Assembly: GCA_903825895.1 (NCBI GenBank)
Contig: CAIKCI010000012.1
Location: 32,322-96,321, forward strand
Direction: 5' to 3'
DNA from: an uncultured Actinomycetes bacterium
Lineage (GTDB): Bacteria; Actinomycetota; Acidimicrobiia; Acidimicrobiales; RAAP-2
DNA length: 64,000 nucleotides
A program made the position numbers and the translations under genes. Below are positions 43,216 to 51,778 of the stretch, piece after piece; the first letter of the stretch is position 1; every line of letters starts with the position of its first letter. The notes beneath the pieces are model-generated. The model searched no databases. It was not told where the DNA came from and was given only the letters and a program-made list of their open reading frames with translations.

Positions 43216-44350
43216 ATCCGCTAGTGGCGGAAGCGATCCCGGCGAGAGTATTGACGATCTCTCAACTCGGGTAGCCGAGGCTAAGGGCTATCTCCGCATC
43301 GACGAGCTCAGGGGTCGTCACGAAGAACTCGAAGCGCTGGCTGCTGCCCCAGACCTCTGGGACGATCAAGACCGGGCACGAGCGGTCACAACGGAACTTG
43401 GGCGATTAGCGGATGATGTCAGTCAATTCGATGGGCTTATGGCCTCTCTCGAGGATGTGCGCGTGTTGCTCGAAATGGTCCATGAAAGTGCAGCAGCGGG
43501 TGATGCCGATGCCTCGTTAGAACGTGAGCTGACGACAACGGTGCAGGATCTCGAGCGAGCGGTCGGCCGCTTAGAGCTGCAAAGTCTTTTCCAAGGTGAG
43601 TATGACGAGTCCGACGCCATTGCTGAGGTCCACGCAGGAGCGGGCGGCACGGACGCGCAGGACTGGACCGAGATGATGCTTCGGATGTATAGCCGCTGGG
43701 CCGAACGACGTGGCTTTAGTGTTGAAGTCGACGAAGTAACAGAAGGCCAAGAAGCCGGCCTCCTGTCGGCAACGTTCATCATTAAAGGGCGCTTTGCCTA
43801 CGGACTGCTCTCCGCCGAACGTGGCGTCCACCGCTTAGTCCGCATGAGTCCCTTCGACTCCCAGCACCGCCGCCAAACCAGTTTCGCCTCCCTCGATGTC
43901 ACGCCCTTCGTGGAAGACCTCTCGTCGGAGTTAGAAGTTGATGAAAAGGATCTCAGAATCGACACCTACCGAGCCTCCGGGGCGGGAGGGCAGCACATTA
44001 ATAAAACCGACTCGGCGGTCCGATTGACGCACTTACCAACCGGGGTCGTTGTCTCTTGTCAGAACGAGCGCAGCCAGCACCAGAACAAAGCGCGCGCATT
44101 GCAGATCCTGACGGCAAAATTGGCGGAGCGTGCACGTGCGGAGCGAGCAGCAGAGTTAGACGCATTAACGGGCGATCGAACCGATAATGCTTGGGGTAGT
44201 CAGATCCGAAGTTATGTGATGGCACCGTATCAACTCGTGAAGGATCTGCGAACCAATGTTGAAACCGGAAATGTCGATGCAGTGCTTGATGGCGATCTCG
44301 ACGATTTTATGGAGGCGGAACTGCGCCGAAAAAGGGAGAACACCCCCTAG
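43202..44350 (+). CDS. prfB: peptide chain release factor 2
   Basis: A 382-residue RF2 from the ATG at 43202, which overlaps the last 14 nt of secA. It reads UGA and UAA stop codons. The stop-recognition motif SPFDSQHRRQTSF and the catalytic GGQ loop in ASGAGGQHINKTDSAVRL are intact, as is the domain 1 DLWDDQ segment. The frame is continuous, so the autoregulatory UGA frameshift of E. coli prfB is absent. A strong hairpin follows the stop. Confidence 0.95.
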   Translation: MAQPESASGGSDPGESIDDLSTRVAEAKGYLRIDELRGRHEELEALAAAPDLWDDQDRARAVTTELGRLADDVSQFDGLMASLEDVRVLLEMVHESAAAGDADASLERELTTTVQDLERAVGRLELQSLFQGEYDESDAIAEVHAGAGGTDAQDWTEMMLRMYSRWAERRGFSVEVDEVTEGQEAGLLSATFIIKGRFAYGLLSAERGVHRLVRMSPFDSQHRRQTSFASLDVTPFVEDLSSELEVDEKDLRIDTYRASGAGGQHINKTDSAVRLTHLPTGVVVSCQNERSQHQNKARALQILTAKLAERARAERAAELDALTGDRTDNAWGSQIRSYVMAPYQLVKDLRTNVETGNVDAVLDGDLDDFMEAELRRKRENTP

Positions 44351-44366
44351 TCGTACGCTGTCTCTA

Positions 44367-44393
44367 GGGGACACCACTTGAGGTGGTGTCCCC
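44367..44393 (+). terminator. perfect 11-bp stem after prfB
   Basis: GGGGACACCAC and GTGGTGTCCCC flank TTGAG, 16 bp after the prfB stop. It is very stable but has no T-run. It separates the secA-prfB unit from ftsE. Confidence 0.65.
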
Positions 44394-44469
44394 ACTACGC
44401 TGAGAAGTGGAAGATTCGTTTCAACTCACGTCAAACCACGTTGGTCGAAACAAACAATCCACCTAACTC

Positions 44470-45174
44470 ATGATTCGCTTCGAGAACGTCACCAAGGTCT
44501 ACAAAGGCTCAACCGTCGCTATTCGCGATCTGTCTCTTGATATCGATAAAGGTGAGTTTGTTTTCCTGGTGGGCTCATCTGGATCAGGGAAGAGCACGTT
44601 CTTGAAGTTGCTCCTGCGAGAAGAGGTCCCGACGTCGGGAAGGATCATCGAAGCGGGGCGAGACATTGTAGGTCTGCCGAAATGGCGAGTGCCGTTTCTT
44701 CGGCGCAATATCGGCTGCGTCTTTCAAGACTTTCGGCTACTGCCAAACAAGACTGTTTTTGAGAATGTGGCCTTTGCTCTTGAAGTCATTGGGCGACCAA
44801 AGAACGTCGTCAAGTCGCAGGTCCCTCAAGTTCTTGAACTTGTCGGCTTGGGTCACAAACACGACAGCCTGCCAACAGAATTATCAGGTGGAGAACAACA
44901 ACGCGTTGCCGTCGCCAGAGCGTTCGTGAACCGACCTTTGATTTTGCTCGCTGACGAACCAACGGGAAACCTTGACCCGTCGACCTCTGAAGGCATTATG
45001 AGTCTCCTCGATCGGATCAATCGAACGGGGACGACCGTGGTGATGGCAACGCACGACAAAGCACTCGTTGACCGAATGCGCAGACGAGTCCTCGAACTCG
45101 ATCACGGGACCATGGTGCGTGACCAGTCTCGAGGTGTCTACGGCATCGATGAGACGATGGCGGGTCAGGCATAA
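44470..45174 (+). CDS. ftsE: cell division ATP-binding protein FtsE
   Basis: A 234-residue ABC ATPase of the FtsEX complex that activates peptidoglycan hydrolases at division. Walker [10 protein letters not shown], signature [15 protein letters not shown], Walker [13 protein letters not shown] and the H-loop VVMATHDK are intact. The start [14 protein letters not shown] is canonical. No Shine-Dalgarno is clear. It overlaps ftsX in TAATG. Confidence 0.96.
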   Translation: MIRFENVTKVYKGSTVAIRDLSLDIDKGEFVFLVGSSGSGKSTFLKLLLREEVPTSGRIIEAGRDIVGLPKWRVPFLRRNIGCVFQDFRLLPNKTVFENVAFALEVIGRPKNVVKSQVPQVLELVGLGHKHDSLPTELSGGEQQRVAVARAFVNRPLILLADEPTGNLDPSTSEGIMSLLDRINRTGTTVVMATHDKALVDRMRRRVLELDHGTMVRDQSRGVYGIDETMAGQA

Positions 45175-46058
45175 TGCCGGTGTTCGCGGAGTACGCGCTC
45201 AAAGAAACGACGTCGAACCTGTGGCGTAACCGTTTGATGACGATGGCAGCCGTCTTGACCGTGGCTGTTTCGCTGGCCTTAGTGGGCTCTGCGTTGCTCC
45301 TCAAGCAAGGGGCCGCAAATGCCGAGGCCGAATGGCAACGAGGAACTCAAGTAACCATCTGGATGTCGTCGACGGCGTCAGTCAGTGAAATTCACTCGGT
45401 GGGGACTCAGCTTCAGACCTTGCCTTATGTGAATAGTTGCGTCTACCACGGCAAGGTCTATGACTATCGTGAGGCTCGACAACTGCTGACCCCGGCTGAA
45501 TTTTCCGTCTTGACGCTCAATGACATGCCCGAGTCATACCGCTGCACCCCTAATCAACCGCAAGACGCACAGATCGTAGTGAATAGATTCACTGGCCAAC
45601 CCGGTGTTGACTCGGTCGCTGCGCCGTTTCAACAGATTCACTCGATGGAGCAGACCGTTACCGTCCTGCAATGGGTCTTCCTCGTCGTGGCGGTGGTCTT
45701 GCTGACGTCAGCGGCGGTGTTGATTCTCAACACCATCAGACTGGCGATTTTCGCTCGCCGGCGTGAAGTGTCGGTCATGAAGCTCGTGGGGGCCACGAAC
45801 TGGTTTATCCGTATTCCTTTTATGTCAGAGGGTCTCGTGCAGGGACTCTTGGGGTCTGCCGTGGCATCGGCGGTGGTCTTTGGCCTCCATGAGTGGCTGA
45901 ACACCTTGGGCAATCCCAATAACCCCAATTCGGTGCTCACCCAGATGCGCCTTAACGGGTGGGAGGTCTTTTGGACCTGTTCGGTTCTGGTTGTGGTTGG
46001 GGTGGGTATTGGGGCCGTTGGGTCCTATGTCGCCATCCGCCGATTCCTCGACGTCTAG
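45174..46058 (+). CDS. ftsX: cell division protein FtsX
   Basis: A 294-residue FtsX permease. One N-terminal transmembrane helix lies at about residues 20-43, then an extracellular domain (about 45-160) that contacts hydrolases or their adaptors, then three helices at about 170-195, 215-240 and 260-285 in the usual 1+3 arrangement. ALKETTSNLWRNRLM and the late ARRREVSVMKLVGATNWFIR are family hallmarks. It is coupled to ftsE. The smpB gene often found next in actinobacteria is absent; a short ssb follows. Confidence 0.95.
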   Translation: MPVFAEYALKETTSNLWRNRLMTMAAVLTVAVSLALVGSALLLKQGAANAEAEWQRGTQVTIWMSSTASVSEIHSVGTQLQTLPYVNSCVYHGKVYDYREARQLLTPAEFSVLTLNDMPESYRCTPNQPQDAQIVVNRFTGQPGVDSVAAPFQQIHSMEQTVTVLQWVFLVVAVVLLTSAAVLILNTIRLAIFARRREVSVMKLVGATNWFIRIPFMSEGLVQGLLGSAVASAVVFGLHEWLNTLGNPNNPNSVLTQMRLNGWEVFWTCSVLVVVGVGIGAVGSYVAIRRFLDV

Positions 46059-46088
46059 GCAGCGCGTTCCTTCTTGATGGGCGACCGA

Positions 46089-46104
46089 TGTGCTCGAGAG
46101 CACA
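46089..46104. promoter_or_regulatory. inverted repeat upstream of ssb
   Basis: TGTGCTC and GAGCACA are separated by GA, with another GTGCTCAC half-like site 7 bp later (46110-46117). It lies about 30 bp before the ssb ATG and does not match the actinobacterial LexA box (GAAC-N4-GTTC). Confidence 0.35.
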
Positions 46105-46133
46105 CTGAAGTGCTCACGACAAGGAGGATCGAG

Positions 46134-46493
46134 ATGAACACCACCACCCTGGCCGGGAATTTGACCCGTGACCCTGAAATTCGCTACTTGGCGGATGGCG
46201 TTGCCACCTGCAGTTTTGGGCTGGCCGTCAATCGCCATTGGCAGGATCGCGAGTCAGGGGCATGGAGCGAAGCGACTTCATTCTTTGACATTGTGGCCTG
46301 GCGGGATTTGGCTGAGCACATCGCACTCTCGCTCAAGAAAGGAGCGCGCATTGTGGCAACGGGGCGGCTCGAGCAGCGCAGTTGGACTGGTGACGACGGA
46401 CGAGTACGCACCCGGGTAGAGCTCGTGGCTGATGACGTCGGCGGATCGATGAAGTACACCACCATTGAGTTCTCGGACTCAGCGATTGACTAA
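46134..46493 (+). CDS. ssb: single-stranded DNA-binding protein, short form
   Basis: A 119-residue single-OB-fold SSB. TTTLAGNLTRDPEIRYL, CSFGLAVNRHW, SFFDIVAWRDLAEHIA and ATGRLEQRSWTGDDG are canonical. It stops right after the OB fold (TTIEFSDSAID) and lacks the Gly/Pro linker and acidic DDDIPF-like tip that recruit repair proteins, so it resembles accessory SsbB paralogues rather than the main replicative SSB. The ATG is preceded by a perfect AAGGAGG. Confidence 0.9.
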   Translation: MNTTTLAGNLTRDPEIRYLADGVATCSFGLAVNRHWQDRESGAWSEATSFFDIVAWRDLAEHIALSLKKGARIVATGRLEQRSWTGDDGRVRTRVELVADDVGGSMKYTTIEFSDSAID

Positions 46494-46898
46494 CTAGGCC
46501 TCAGGCGAAGGATCGAACTCAAGCGACAAGGAATTGACGCAATAGCGCAGGCCCGTGGTCTCACGCGGACCGTCGTTAAAGACGTGGCCAAGGTGTCCAC
46601 CGCAGTTCCCACAGAGGATCTCGGTGCGCATCATTCCGTGGCTGTGGTCGGGTCGCTCAAGGACGGGCCCGACAGCAGAATCGAAACTCGGCCAACCGCA
46701 ACCCGACTCGAACTTTGAGTCCATCGCGAAAAGTAGGGTCTCGCAGCCGGCACATCGAAAGGCACCCTCACCGTCGACATGGAGCAGCGATCCCGAGAAA
46801 GCGGGCTCAGTGGCGGCCTGACGGAGGATGGCATAGCGCTCGGGACTTAGCTGGCTCTTCCATTCGCTGTCGCTCTTTTCAAGGGAAAATTCGCTCAT
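46494..46898 (-). CDS. msrB: peptide-methionine (R)-S-oxide reductase
   Basis: A 134-residue MsrB that reduces methionine-R-sulfoxide in proteins. Zinc Cys pairs are FRCAGCETLLF and CGNCGGHLGHVFNDGP; the catalytic Cys is in RYCVNSLSLEF. The N-terminal SEWKSQLSPERYAILRQ is typical. AGAGG precedes the ATG. It is divergent from the steroid operon at 46970, with a symmetric site between them, and convergent with ssb, whose stop is adjacent. Confidence 0.95.
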   Translation of the reverse strand: MSEFSLEKSDSEWKSQLSPERYAILRQAATEPAFSGSLLHVDGEGAFRCAGCETLLFAMDSKFESGCGWPSFDSAVGPVLERPDHSHGMMRTEILCGNCGGHLGHVFNDGPRETTGLRYCVNSLSLEFDPSPEA

Positions 46899-46918
46899 TT
46901 TTACCTCTTATTCTTGGG

Positions 46919-46937
46919 ATCTGACGACGCGTCAGAT
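46919..46937. promoter_or_regulatory. 19-bp perfect inverted repeat, candidate operator of the steroid operon
   Basis: ATCTGACG-ACG-CGTCAGAT lies between msrB and the FadE30-like gene. Its right end overlaps the predicted -35 position of the TACGCT promoter (46956-46961). Size and symmetry fit a TetR-family repressor. It does not match the known KstR2 palindrome (CAAG-CTTG core) that controls the equivalent mycobacterial genes. Confidence 0.55.
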
Positions 46938-46955
46938 AGTAGGTCGTTCTCTAGG

Positions 46956-46961
46956 TACGCT
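46956..46961 (+). promoter_or_regulatory. -10 element TACGCT of the steroid operon
   Basis: TACGCT lies 8 nt before the ATG at 46970, with no Shine-Dalgarno, a leaderless geometry. Confidence 0.45.
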
Positions 46962-46969
46962 ACCGGGCG

Positions 46970-48169
46970 ATGGAGTTTGCTGATTCACCCGCCGATGCCG
47001 CCTTCCGGGCCGAGGTCGCTCAATGGCTGGCTGAGCACGTGGTCGGGGAATACGCCGAGATCGGCGGGCGCGGAGGCTCAGGGGACGAGAGCTTTGGTTT
47101 TGATGTTCGCCGAGCGTGGGAACGAGAGTTGGGCGCTGGTGGCTGGACCTGTCTTGGCTGGCCCATCGAGTATGGCGGTCGCGGGGCGAGCATCGCCCAA
47201 CAAGTGATTTTTAACGAAGAATACGTGCGAGCCAAAGCCCCAGGGCGAGTTGGCGTGCTCGGTGAGGGACTGTTAGGTCCAACCTTGATCCACTACGGCA
47301 CCGAAGAGCAGAAAGCGCGTTTCTTGCCACCGATTGTGGCGGGTGAAGAACTGTGGTGCCAGGGATACTCAGAGCCCAATGCCGGCAGTGACTTAGCATC
47401 ACTGGCGACGCGCGCCGTACGTGACGGCGACGAATGGGTCGTGACTGGCCAGAAGGTATGGACGTCGCTGGCGCACCAATCGGATTGGTGCTTTGTCATG
47501 TGTCGAACGGACCCAACGAGCGAGCGACACAAAGGGCTGTCGTATCTTTTGGTGCCGATGAATCAAGAGGGAATCGAAATACGACCAATTCAGCAACTGA
47601 CCGACACGTCAGAGTTCAACGAAGTCTTCTTTGATGGCGCACGCACCTCCGTCGACAATGTCGTTGGTGAGCCGGGACAAGGCTGGATGGTCGGGTTGGC
47701 AACGCTGGCCTTCGAGCGGGGAGTCGGGCTCTTGGGCCACCTTTTGTCGTTCCGCCGAGAATTTGACGAACTCTTAGCGATCGCCCATGCCAACGGGGCG
47801 GCAAATGACCCCCTCATGAAAGATCGTTTAACGAAGTCCTACGTCGATCTTGAGATCTTGAGAGTGACGACGTTACGGAGTTTGACCGGAGTGGAGGGAC
47901 CAGCGGCCGCTCCTGAAGCCTCGATCCTCAAACTGTTCTGGTCAACCTGGCATCAGGACTTTGGAACCTTGGCAATGGACGTTACGGGCATGGCCTCGAC
48001 GATCGTGGGTCAGGCTTATGAGCTCGACAGCCCCCAACGGACGTTCTTGTTCTCGCGATCTGAGACAATCTACGGAGGGTCGAATGAGATCCAGCGCAAT
48101 ATCATCGGTGAACGGGTTCTCGGACTTCCCGCAGAGCCCAAGGTGCAACTCTCAGGGAGCGGCAAATGA
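46970..48169 (+). CDS. fadE30: acyl-CoA dehydrogenase, FadE30-like
   Basis: A 399-residue acyl-CoA dehydrogenase. The segments LGWPIEYGGRG, LWCQGYSEPNAGSDLASL, WVVTGQKVWTSLAH and GLSYLLVPM, and the C-terminal SETIYGGSNEIQRNIIGE, match my recollection of mycobacterial FadE30 closely. That enzyme dehydrogenates the CoA thioester of the steroid ring C/D fragment HIP during cholesterol catabolism. The following SDR and acyl-CoA synthetase are in the same order as ipdF and fadD3, which strengthens the call. Coupled to the SDR through ATGA. Confidence 0.85.
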   Translation: MEFADSPADAAFRAEVAQWLAEHVVGEYAEIGGRGGSGDESFGFDVRRAWERELGAGGWTCLGWPIEYGGRGASIAQQVIFNEEYVRAKAPGRVGVLGEGLLGPTLIHYGTEEQKARFLPPIVAGEELWCQGYSEPNAGSDLASLATRAVRDGDEWVVTGQKVWTSLAHQSDWCFVMCRTDPTSERHKGLSYLLVPMNQEGIEIRPIQQLTDTSEFNEVFFDGARTSVDNVVGEPGQGWMVGLATLAFERGVGLLGHLLSFRREFDELLAIAHANGAANDPLMKDRLTKSYVDLEILRVTTLRSLTGVEGPAAAPEASILKLFWSTWHQDFGTLAMDVTGMASTIVGQAYELDSPQRTFLFSRSETIYGGSNEIQRNIIGERVLGLPAEPKVQLSGSGK

Positions 48170-48969
48170 GTCTCGATAATCACTTTCCCCCAGCACCGAT
48201 CCCCGAGGCGCCAGAGGGTCACGGCCTCTTGAGTGACAAGATCGTGCTCATCACGGCAGCTGCGGGAACGGGTATCGGGATGGCAACCGCACAGCGTTGT
48301 CTTGAAGAAGGCGCCCACGTGGTGATCTCAGACGCCCATGAGCGGCGCCTTGGCGAGACCCAAGAGACCTTGAGCGCCCTCGGGCTCGGAGAGGTAGTCG
48401 GTGTCCCTTGTGACGTCACGAACGAAGACGCCGTTCAACATCTCTACAGCGAGACCCTGACGCACTTTGGTCGCTTAGACGTGGCAGTCCACAACGCTGG
48501 TCTCGGTGGGACGGCGTTGTTGACCGAAATGAAGGACGAAGAGTGGCACAAGGTGATCGACGTGACGCTGACCGGATCGTTCCGCTGCACTCGAGCAGCG
48601 CTCAAACTCATGCAGGCGCAAGGCTCGGGTGTGATCGTCAACAACTCGAGCGTCCTTGGTTGGCGTGCCCAACCCGGCCAAGCACACTATGCCGCAGCGA
48701 AGGCTGGTGTGATGGCACTGACCCGCTCAGCCGCCGCTGAAGGTGCACCGTTTGGTATTCGGGTCAACGCGATTGCCCCCTCATTAGCCGAACACCCTTT
48801 TTTGAATAAGGCAATCAGTGACGACGACATCGCAATTTTGCGAAACCGAGAACTCTTTCACCGTGGTGCTGAAGTGTGGGAGGTGGCGAACGTGGTGATC
48901 TTCCTCGCCAGCGGCTACTCCTCCTATCTCTCGGGAGAGATCATCTCTGTGTCGAGCCAACATCCATGA
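48166..48969 (+). CDS. ipdF: SDR dehydrogenase, IpdF-like (steroid ring C/D degradation)
   Basis: A 267-residue SDR. EGHGLLSDKIVLITAAAGTG starts the Rossmann fold (TAAAGTGIG), followed by VISDAHERRLGET, HNAGLGG, SSVLGWRAQ with the catalytic Ser, HYAAAKAGVMALTRS with Tyr and Lys, and the end YSSYLSGEIISVSSQHP. These strings are characteristic of IpdF, which oxidises a hydroxyl of a HIP-CoA beta-oxidation intermediate. It overlaps both neighbours by ATGA, so all three steroid genes are translationally coupled. Confidence 0.85.
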   Translation: MSLDNHFPPAPIPEAPEGHGLLSDKIVLITAAAGTGIGMATAQRCLEEGAHVVISDAHERRLGETQETLSALGLGEVVGVPCDVTNEDAVQHLYSETLTHFGRLDVAVHNAGLGGTALLTEMKDEEWHKVIDVTLTGSFRCTRAALKLMQAQGSGVIVNNSSVLGWRAQPGQAHYAAAKAGVMALTRSAAAEGAPFGIRVNAIAPSLAEHPFLNKAISDDDIAILRNRELFHRGAEVWEVANVVIFLASGYSSYLSGEIISVSSQHP

Positions 48970-50612
48970 CCATGATCCCGGCGCCGGTTATCGGCAGCGC
49001 AGAAGATCCGCGTGGTGATCTCGTCTGGGGCACGATTCCCCGTTTGGTGGAATGGGCTGGCGAAAACTTCGGTGATTCTGTTGCTGTGATTGACGGTGAA
49101 ACTCGCCTCAGCTTTGTCGAACTCGCCAGCCAGGTTGATGACGCAGCAAGAGGATTCGTGTCCATGGGGCTGGAACCAGGCGATCGGGTGGCCCTTTGGG
49201 CACCGAATTGTGTTGAGTGGATCATCGCCGCTCTCGGTGCGCTGCGGGCCGGAGGCGTGGTCGTCACCTTGAACACCCGCTACAAGGGCAGTGAAGCGGC
49301 CTACATCTTGCAAAACTCTGGAGCCAAGGTGCTCTTTACGGTCCAAGGATTCTTGGGCCTTGATTTTGTCTCCATGCTGCACGGCGAGGATTTAGGTCAA
49401 CTCGAGCACATTGTGATGCTCAAAGGCGACGTTGACGCGCCACCGAAAGGAATAGCGCTGACGTCCCTCGGCGACGTGATCGCTGGCGGCCAAGACGTTC
49501 CTCCTGAAAGAGTTGCTGCTCGAGTAGCGGCGATGGCGTCTGATGATATTGCCGACATGTTCTTTACGTCGGGCACGACGGGTTTCCCGAAAGGAGTGAT
49601 GACATCACACGCCCAGACCCTGAGGGTCGTTGGAACATGGGCCTCCATTGTGGGACTGCGCCACGATGACCAGTACCTCATTGTGAATCCGTTCTTCCAC
49701 ACCTTTGGCTATAAAACAGGTCTGATGGCATCGCTCATGGCGGGCGCAACGGTTATTCCGGAGCCTGTTTTTGACGTCGACAAGGTGCTCCACCACATTG
49801 ACCATTTAAAAATTTCAATGTTGCCCGGCCCACCAGCGCTTTATCAGTCCATCCTCAGTCACCCCGACAAAGCCAATTTCGATCTGTCATCGCTACGCCT
49901 TGCGGTAACGGGCGCAGCGGTCGTTCCCGTTGAGTTGGTCGCAGCGATGCGAGAAGAACTCAAGTTTGAAACCGTCGTGACGGCCTATGGCCTCACCGAA
50001 TCGGTGGTGGTCACGATGTGTCGTAGTAGCGACAGCGCTGAAGTCATTGCCCATTCTTCGGGTCGAGCAATTCCTGACGTTGAGGTTCGGATTGTCGACG
50101 CGCAAGGGGTCGAGTTGCCCCGTGGTGACGCAGGGGAGATTGTGGTCAGGGGTTATCCCTTGATGCGGGGCTACTTCGGCGACGACCAAAAGACAAAGGA
50201 AACCATCGACGAAGAGGGCTGGCTGCACACCGGCGATGTGGGCACTATGGATGGTCACGGCAACATTGCGATCACGGACCGCATCAAAGATATGTTCGTC
50301 ATGGGAGGCTTTAACGCATACCCCGCCGAAATCGAAGCCATGCTGCGCCCGTTCCCTGGCATTGCTGACATTGCCGTGATTGGTGTTCCTGATGAACGGA
50401 TGGGTGAAGTGGGCTGTGCGGTGGTGGTGCGAAACACTGAAGTAGCCAGTAATGATGACGTCTTTGCTGAAGCGATCAAAGCCTTCGCCAAGGAGAAGAT
50501 GGCGAACTTTAAGGTTCCTCGCTACGTCGAGTTCATCGGGGAACTACCGAGAAATGCCGGGGGCAAAGTCCTCAAACGAGAGCTTCGAGACACGTTTGGC
50601 TCTCCTGTCTAG
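48966..50612 (+). CDS. fadD3: acyl-CoA synthetase, FadD3-like
   Basis: A 548-residue AMP-forming acyl-CoA synthetase. The P-loop is FFTSGTTGFPKGVM, with TAYGLTES, GWLHTGDVG and the adenylation Lys in NAGGKVLKREL. In mycobacteria FadD3 activates HIP (the propionate of the C/D rings) with CoA. Its position directly after FadE30- and IpdF-like genes is the basis for this specific call; the motifs alone only show a fatty-acyl-CoA synthetase. The start is the ATG at 48966, within ATGA. Confidence 0.82.
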   Translation: MTMIPAPVIGSAEDPRGDLVWGTIPRLVEWAGENFGDSVAVIDGETRLSFVELASQVDDAARGFVSMGLEPGDRVALWAPNCVEWIIAALGALRAGGVVVTLNTRYKGSEAAYILQNSGAKVLFTVQGFLGLDFVSMLHGEDLGQLEHIVMLKGDVDAPPKGIALTSLGDVIAGGQDVPPERVAARVAAMASDDIADMFFTSGTTGFPKGVMTSHAQTLRVVGTWASIVGLRHDDQYLIVNPFFHTFGYKTGLMASLMAGATVIPEPVFDVDKVLHHIDHLKISMLPGPPALYQSILSHPDKANFDLSSLRLAVTGAAVVPVELVAAMREELKFETVVTAYGLTESVVVTMCRSSDSAEVIAHSSGRAIPDVEVRIVDAQGVELPRGDAGEIVVRGYPLMRGYFGDDQKTKETIDEEGWLHTGDVGTMDGHGNIAITDRIKDMFVMGGFNAYPAEIEAMLRPFPGIADIAVIGVPDERMGEVGCAVVVRNTEVASNDDVFAEAIKAFAKEKMANFKVPRYVEFIGELPRNAGGKVLKRELRDTFGSPV

Positions 50613-50651
50613 AGAAGTGAGAGAATCAATGGAGCGCAACGAGAGGGGTAC

Positions 50652-51770
50652 ATGATGAAGGGAATTGTCTTTACCGAAAATGGTGTTGAGGTCAGCGATG
50701 AATTAGAAGTCGCTGCACCTGGGCCAAAGCAGGTCAAGGTCAATGTGATGGCCGCCGGGGTTTGTCACTCAGACGTGTCAGTGATCAACGGCACCATACC
50801 GTGGAAACCCCCAGCAGTGTTGGGACATGAAGGTGCGGGAATCGTCGCTGAAGTTGGATCTGAAGTGACGTCGGTCAAGCCCGGAGATCACGTCGTGATC
50901 GCTACGCTGGCCAACTGTGGTGTCTGTCGGGCTTGTTCAAGCGGTCACCCCACCTGGTGCATGCGCTCACTGGGCAACGTCTCGCAACCTTTTACCTACA
51001 AGGGCCAACCAGCATCGAACTTCGCGGCGGTCAGCGTGTTCGTCGAATCGACGATTATTTCTGAGATTCAAGCCATCAAGATTCCCGACGATGTGCCCTT
51101 CGCCTCGGCCTGTTTGATTGGTTGTGGGGTCCTCACTGGCGTCGGAGCGGTCTTGAATCGCGCCAAAGTGCGTCCCGGTGAAACTGCCGCAGTCTTCGGT
51201 GTTGGTGGCATTGGCCTCAATGTCATTCAAGGTCTTGACATTGCCGGTGCGACCCGCATTGTTGGGGTTGACATGTTGGCCTCAAAAGAAGGGCTGGCTC
51301 GAGAGTTCGGGGCCACAGACTTCATCGATGCGTCGAAGGAAGACGCCGTAGCCAGAATTCATGAGTTGATCCCGATGAACAGCGAGTCTGCTGCGGGAGC
51401 GCTGAGCCCCTTTGGTGGCGTGACGTACTCCTTCGACTGCGTGGGCCATGCTGCAGTTCTGCGCAATGCCCTTGACGTTCTCGATTGGGGCGGCACCGCC
51501 GTTGCCATTGGCATTCCTCCCCAGGGGACCGAAGTCGGCGTGGACATTAATGCGTTGGCCTACGTGGACCGCACCTTAATGGGATGCCGTTATGGTTCAG
51601 CCCGCCCGCACCAAGACGTGCCATTAATGGTCGACCTGTATCGCTCGGGGAAACTGAAGCTCGACGAACTCGTCACCATGAAGCGACCCATCGATGGTTT
51701 CCAAGAAATCATCGATGCTATGCACGAAGGAAAAGTTGCCCGTGGCGTTCTCGAAATCGGAGCGCTGTAG
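50652..51770 (+). CDS. zinc-dependent alcohol dehydrogenase
   Basis: A 372-residue MDR. Catalytic zinc ligands are Cys in AGVCHSDVS and His in LGHEGAG, with a later Cys in IGCGVLTG. The structural zinc loop is CGVCRACSSGHPTWC. The NAD fold has FGVGGIGLN. It belongs to the class III-like long-chain group; some actinobacterial members depend on mycofactocin or mycothiol, but none of those genes is in view. Two adjacent ATGs (50652, 50655) follow GAGAGGGG; the second is better spaced. It lies 39 bp after fadD3 and may be cotranscribed. Confidence 0.88.
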   Translation: MMKGIVFTENGVEVSDELEVAAPGPKQVKVNVMAAGVCHSDVSVINGTIPWKPPAVLGHEGAGIVAEVGSEVTSVKPGDHVVIATLANCGVCRACSSGHPTWCMRSLGNVSQPFTYKGQPASNFAAVSVFVESTIISEIQAIKIPDDVPFASACLIGCGVLTGVGAVLNRAKVRPGETAAVFGVGGIGLNVIQGLDIAGATRIVGVDMLASKEGLAREFGATDFIDASKEDAVARIHELIPMNSESAAGALSPFGGVTYSFDCVGHAAVLRNALDVLDWGGTAVAIGIPPQGTEVGVDINALAYVDRTLMGCRYGSARPHQDVPLMVDLYRSGKLKLDELVTMKRPIDGFQEIIDAMHEGKVARGVLEIGAL

Positions 51771-51778
51771 GACCGAGC

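Noticed and set aside
43202..43300. Programmed +1 frameshift in prfB
   Set aside because: The reading frame is continuous from the ATG to the stop with no internal TGA, so the autoregulatory frameshift is absent.
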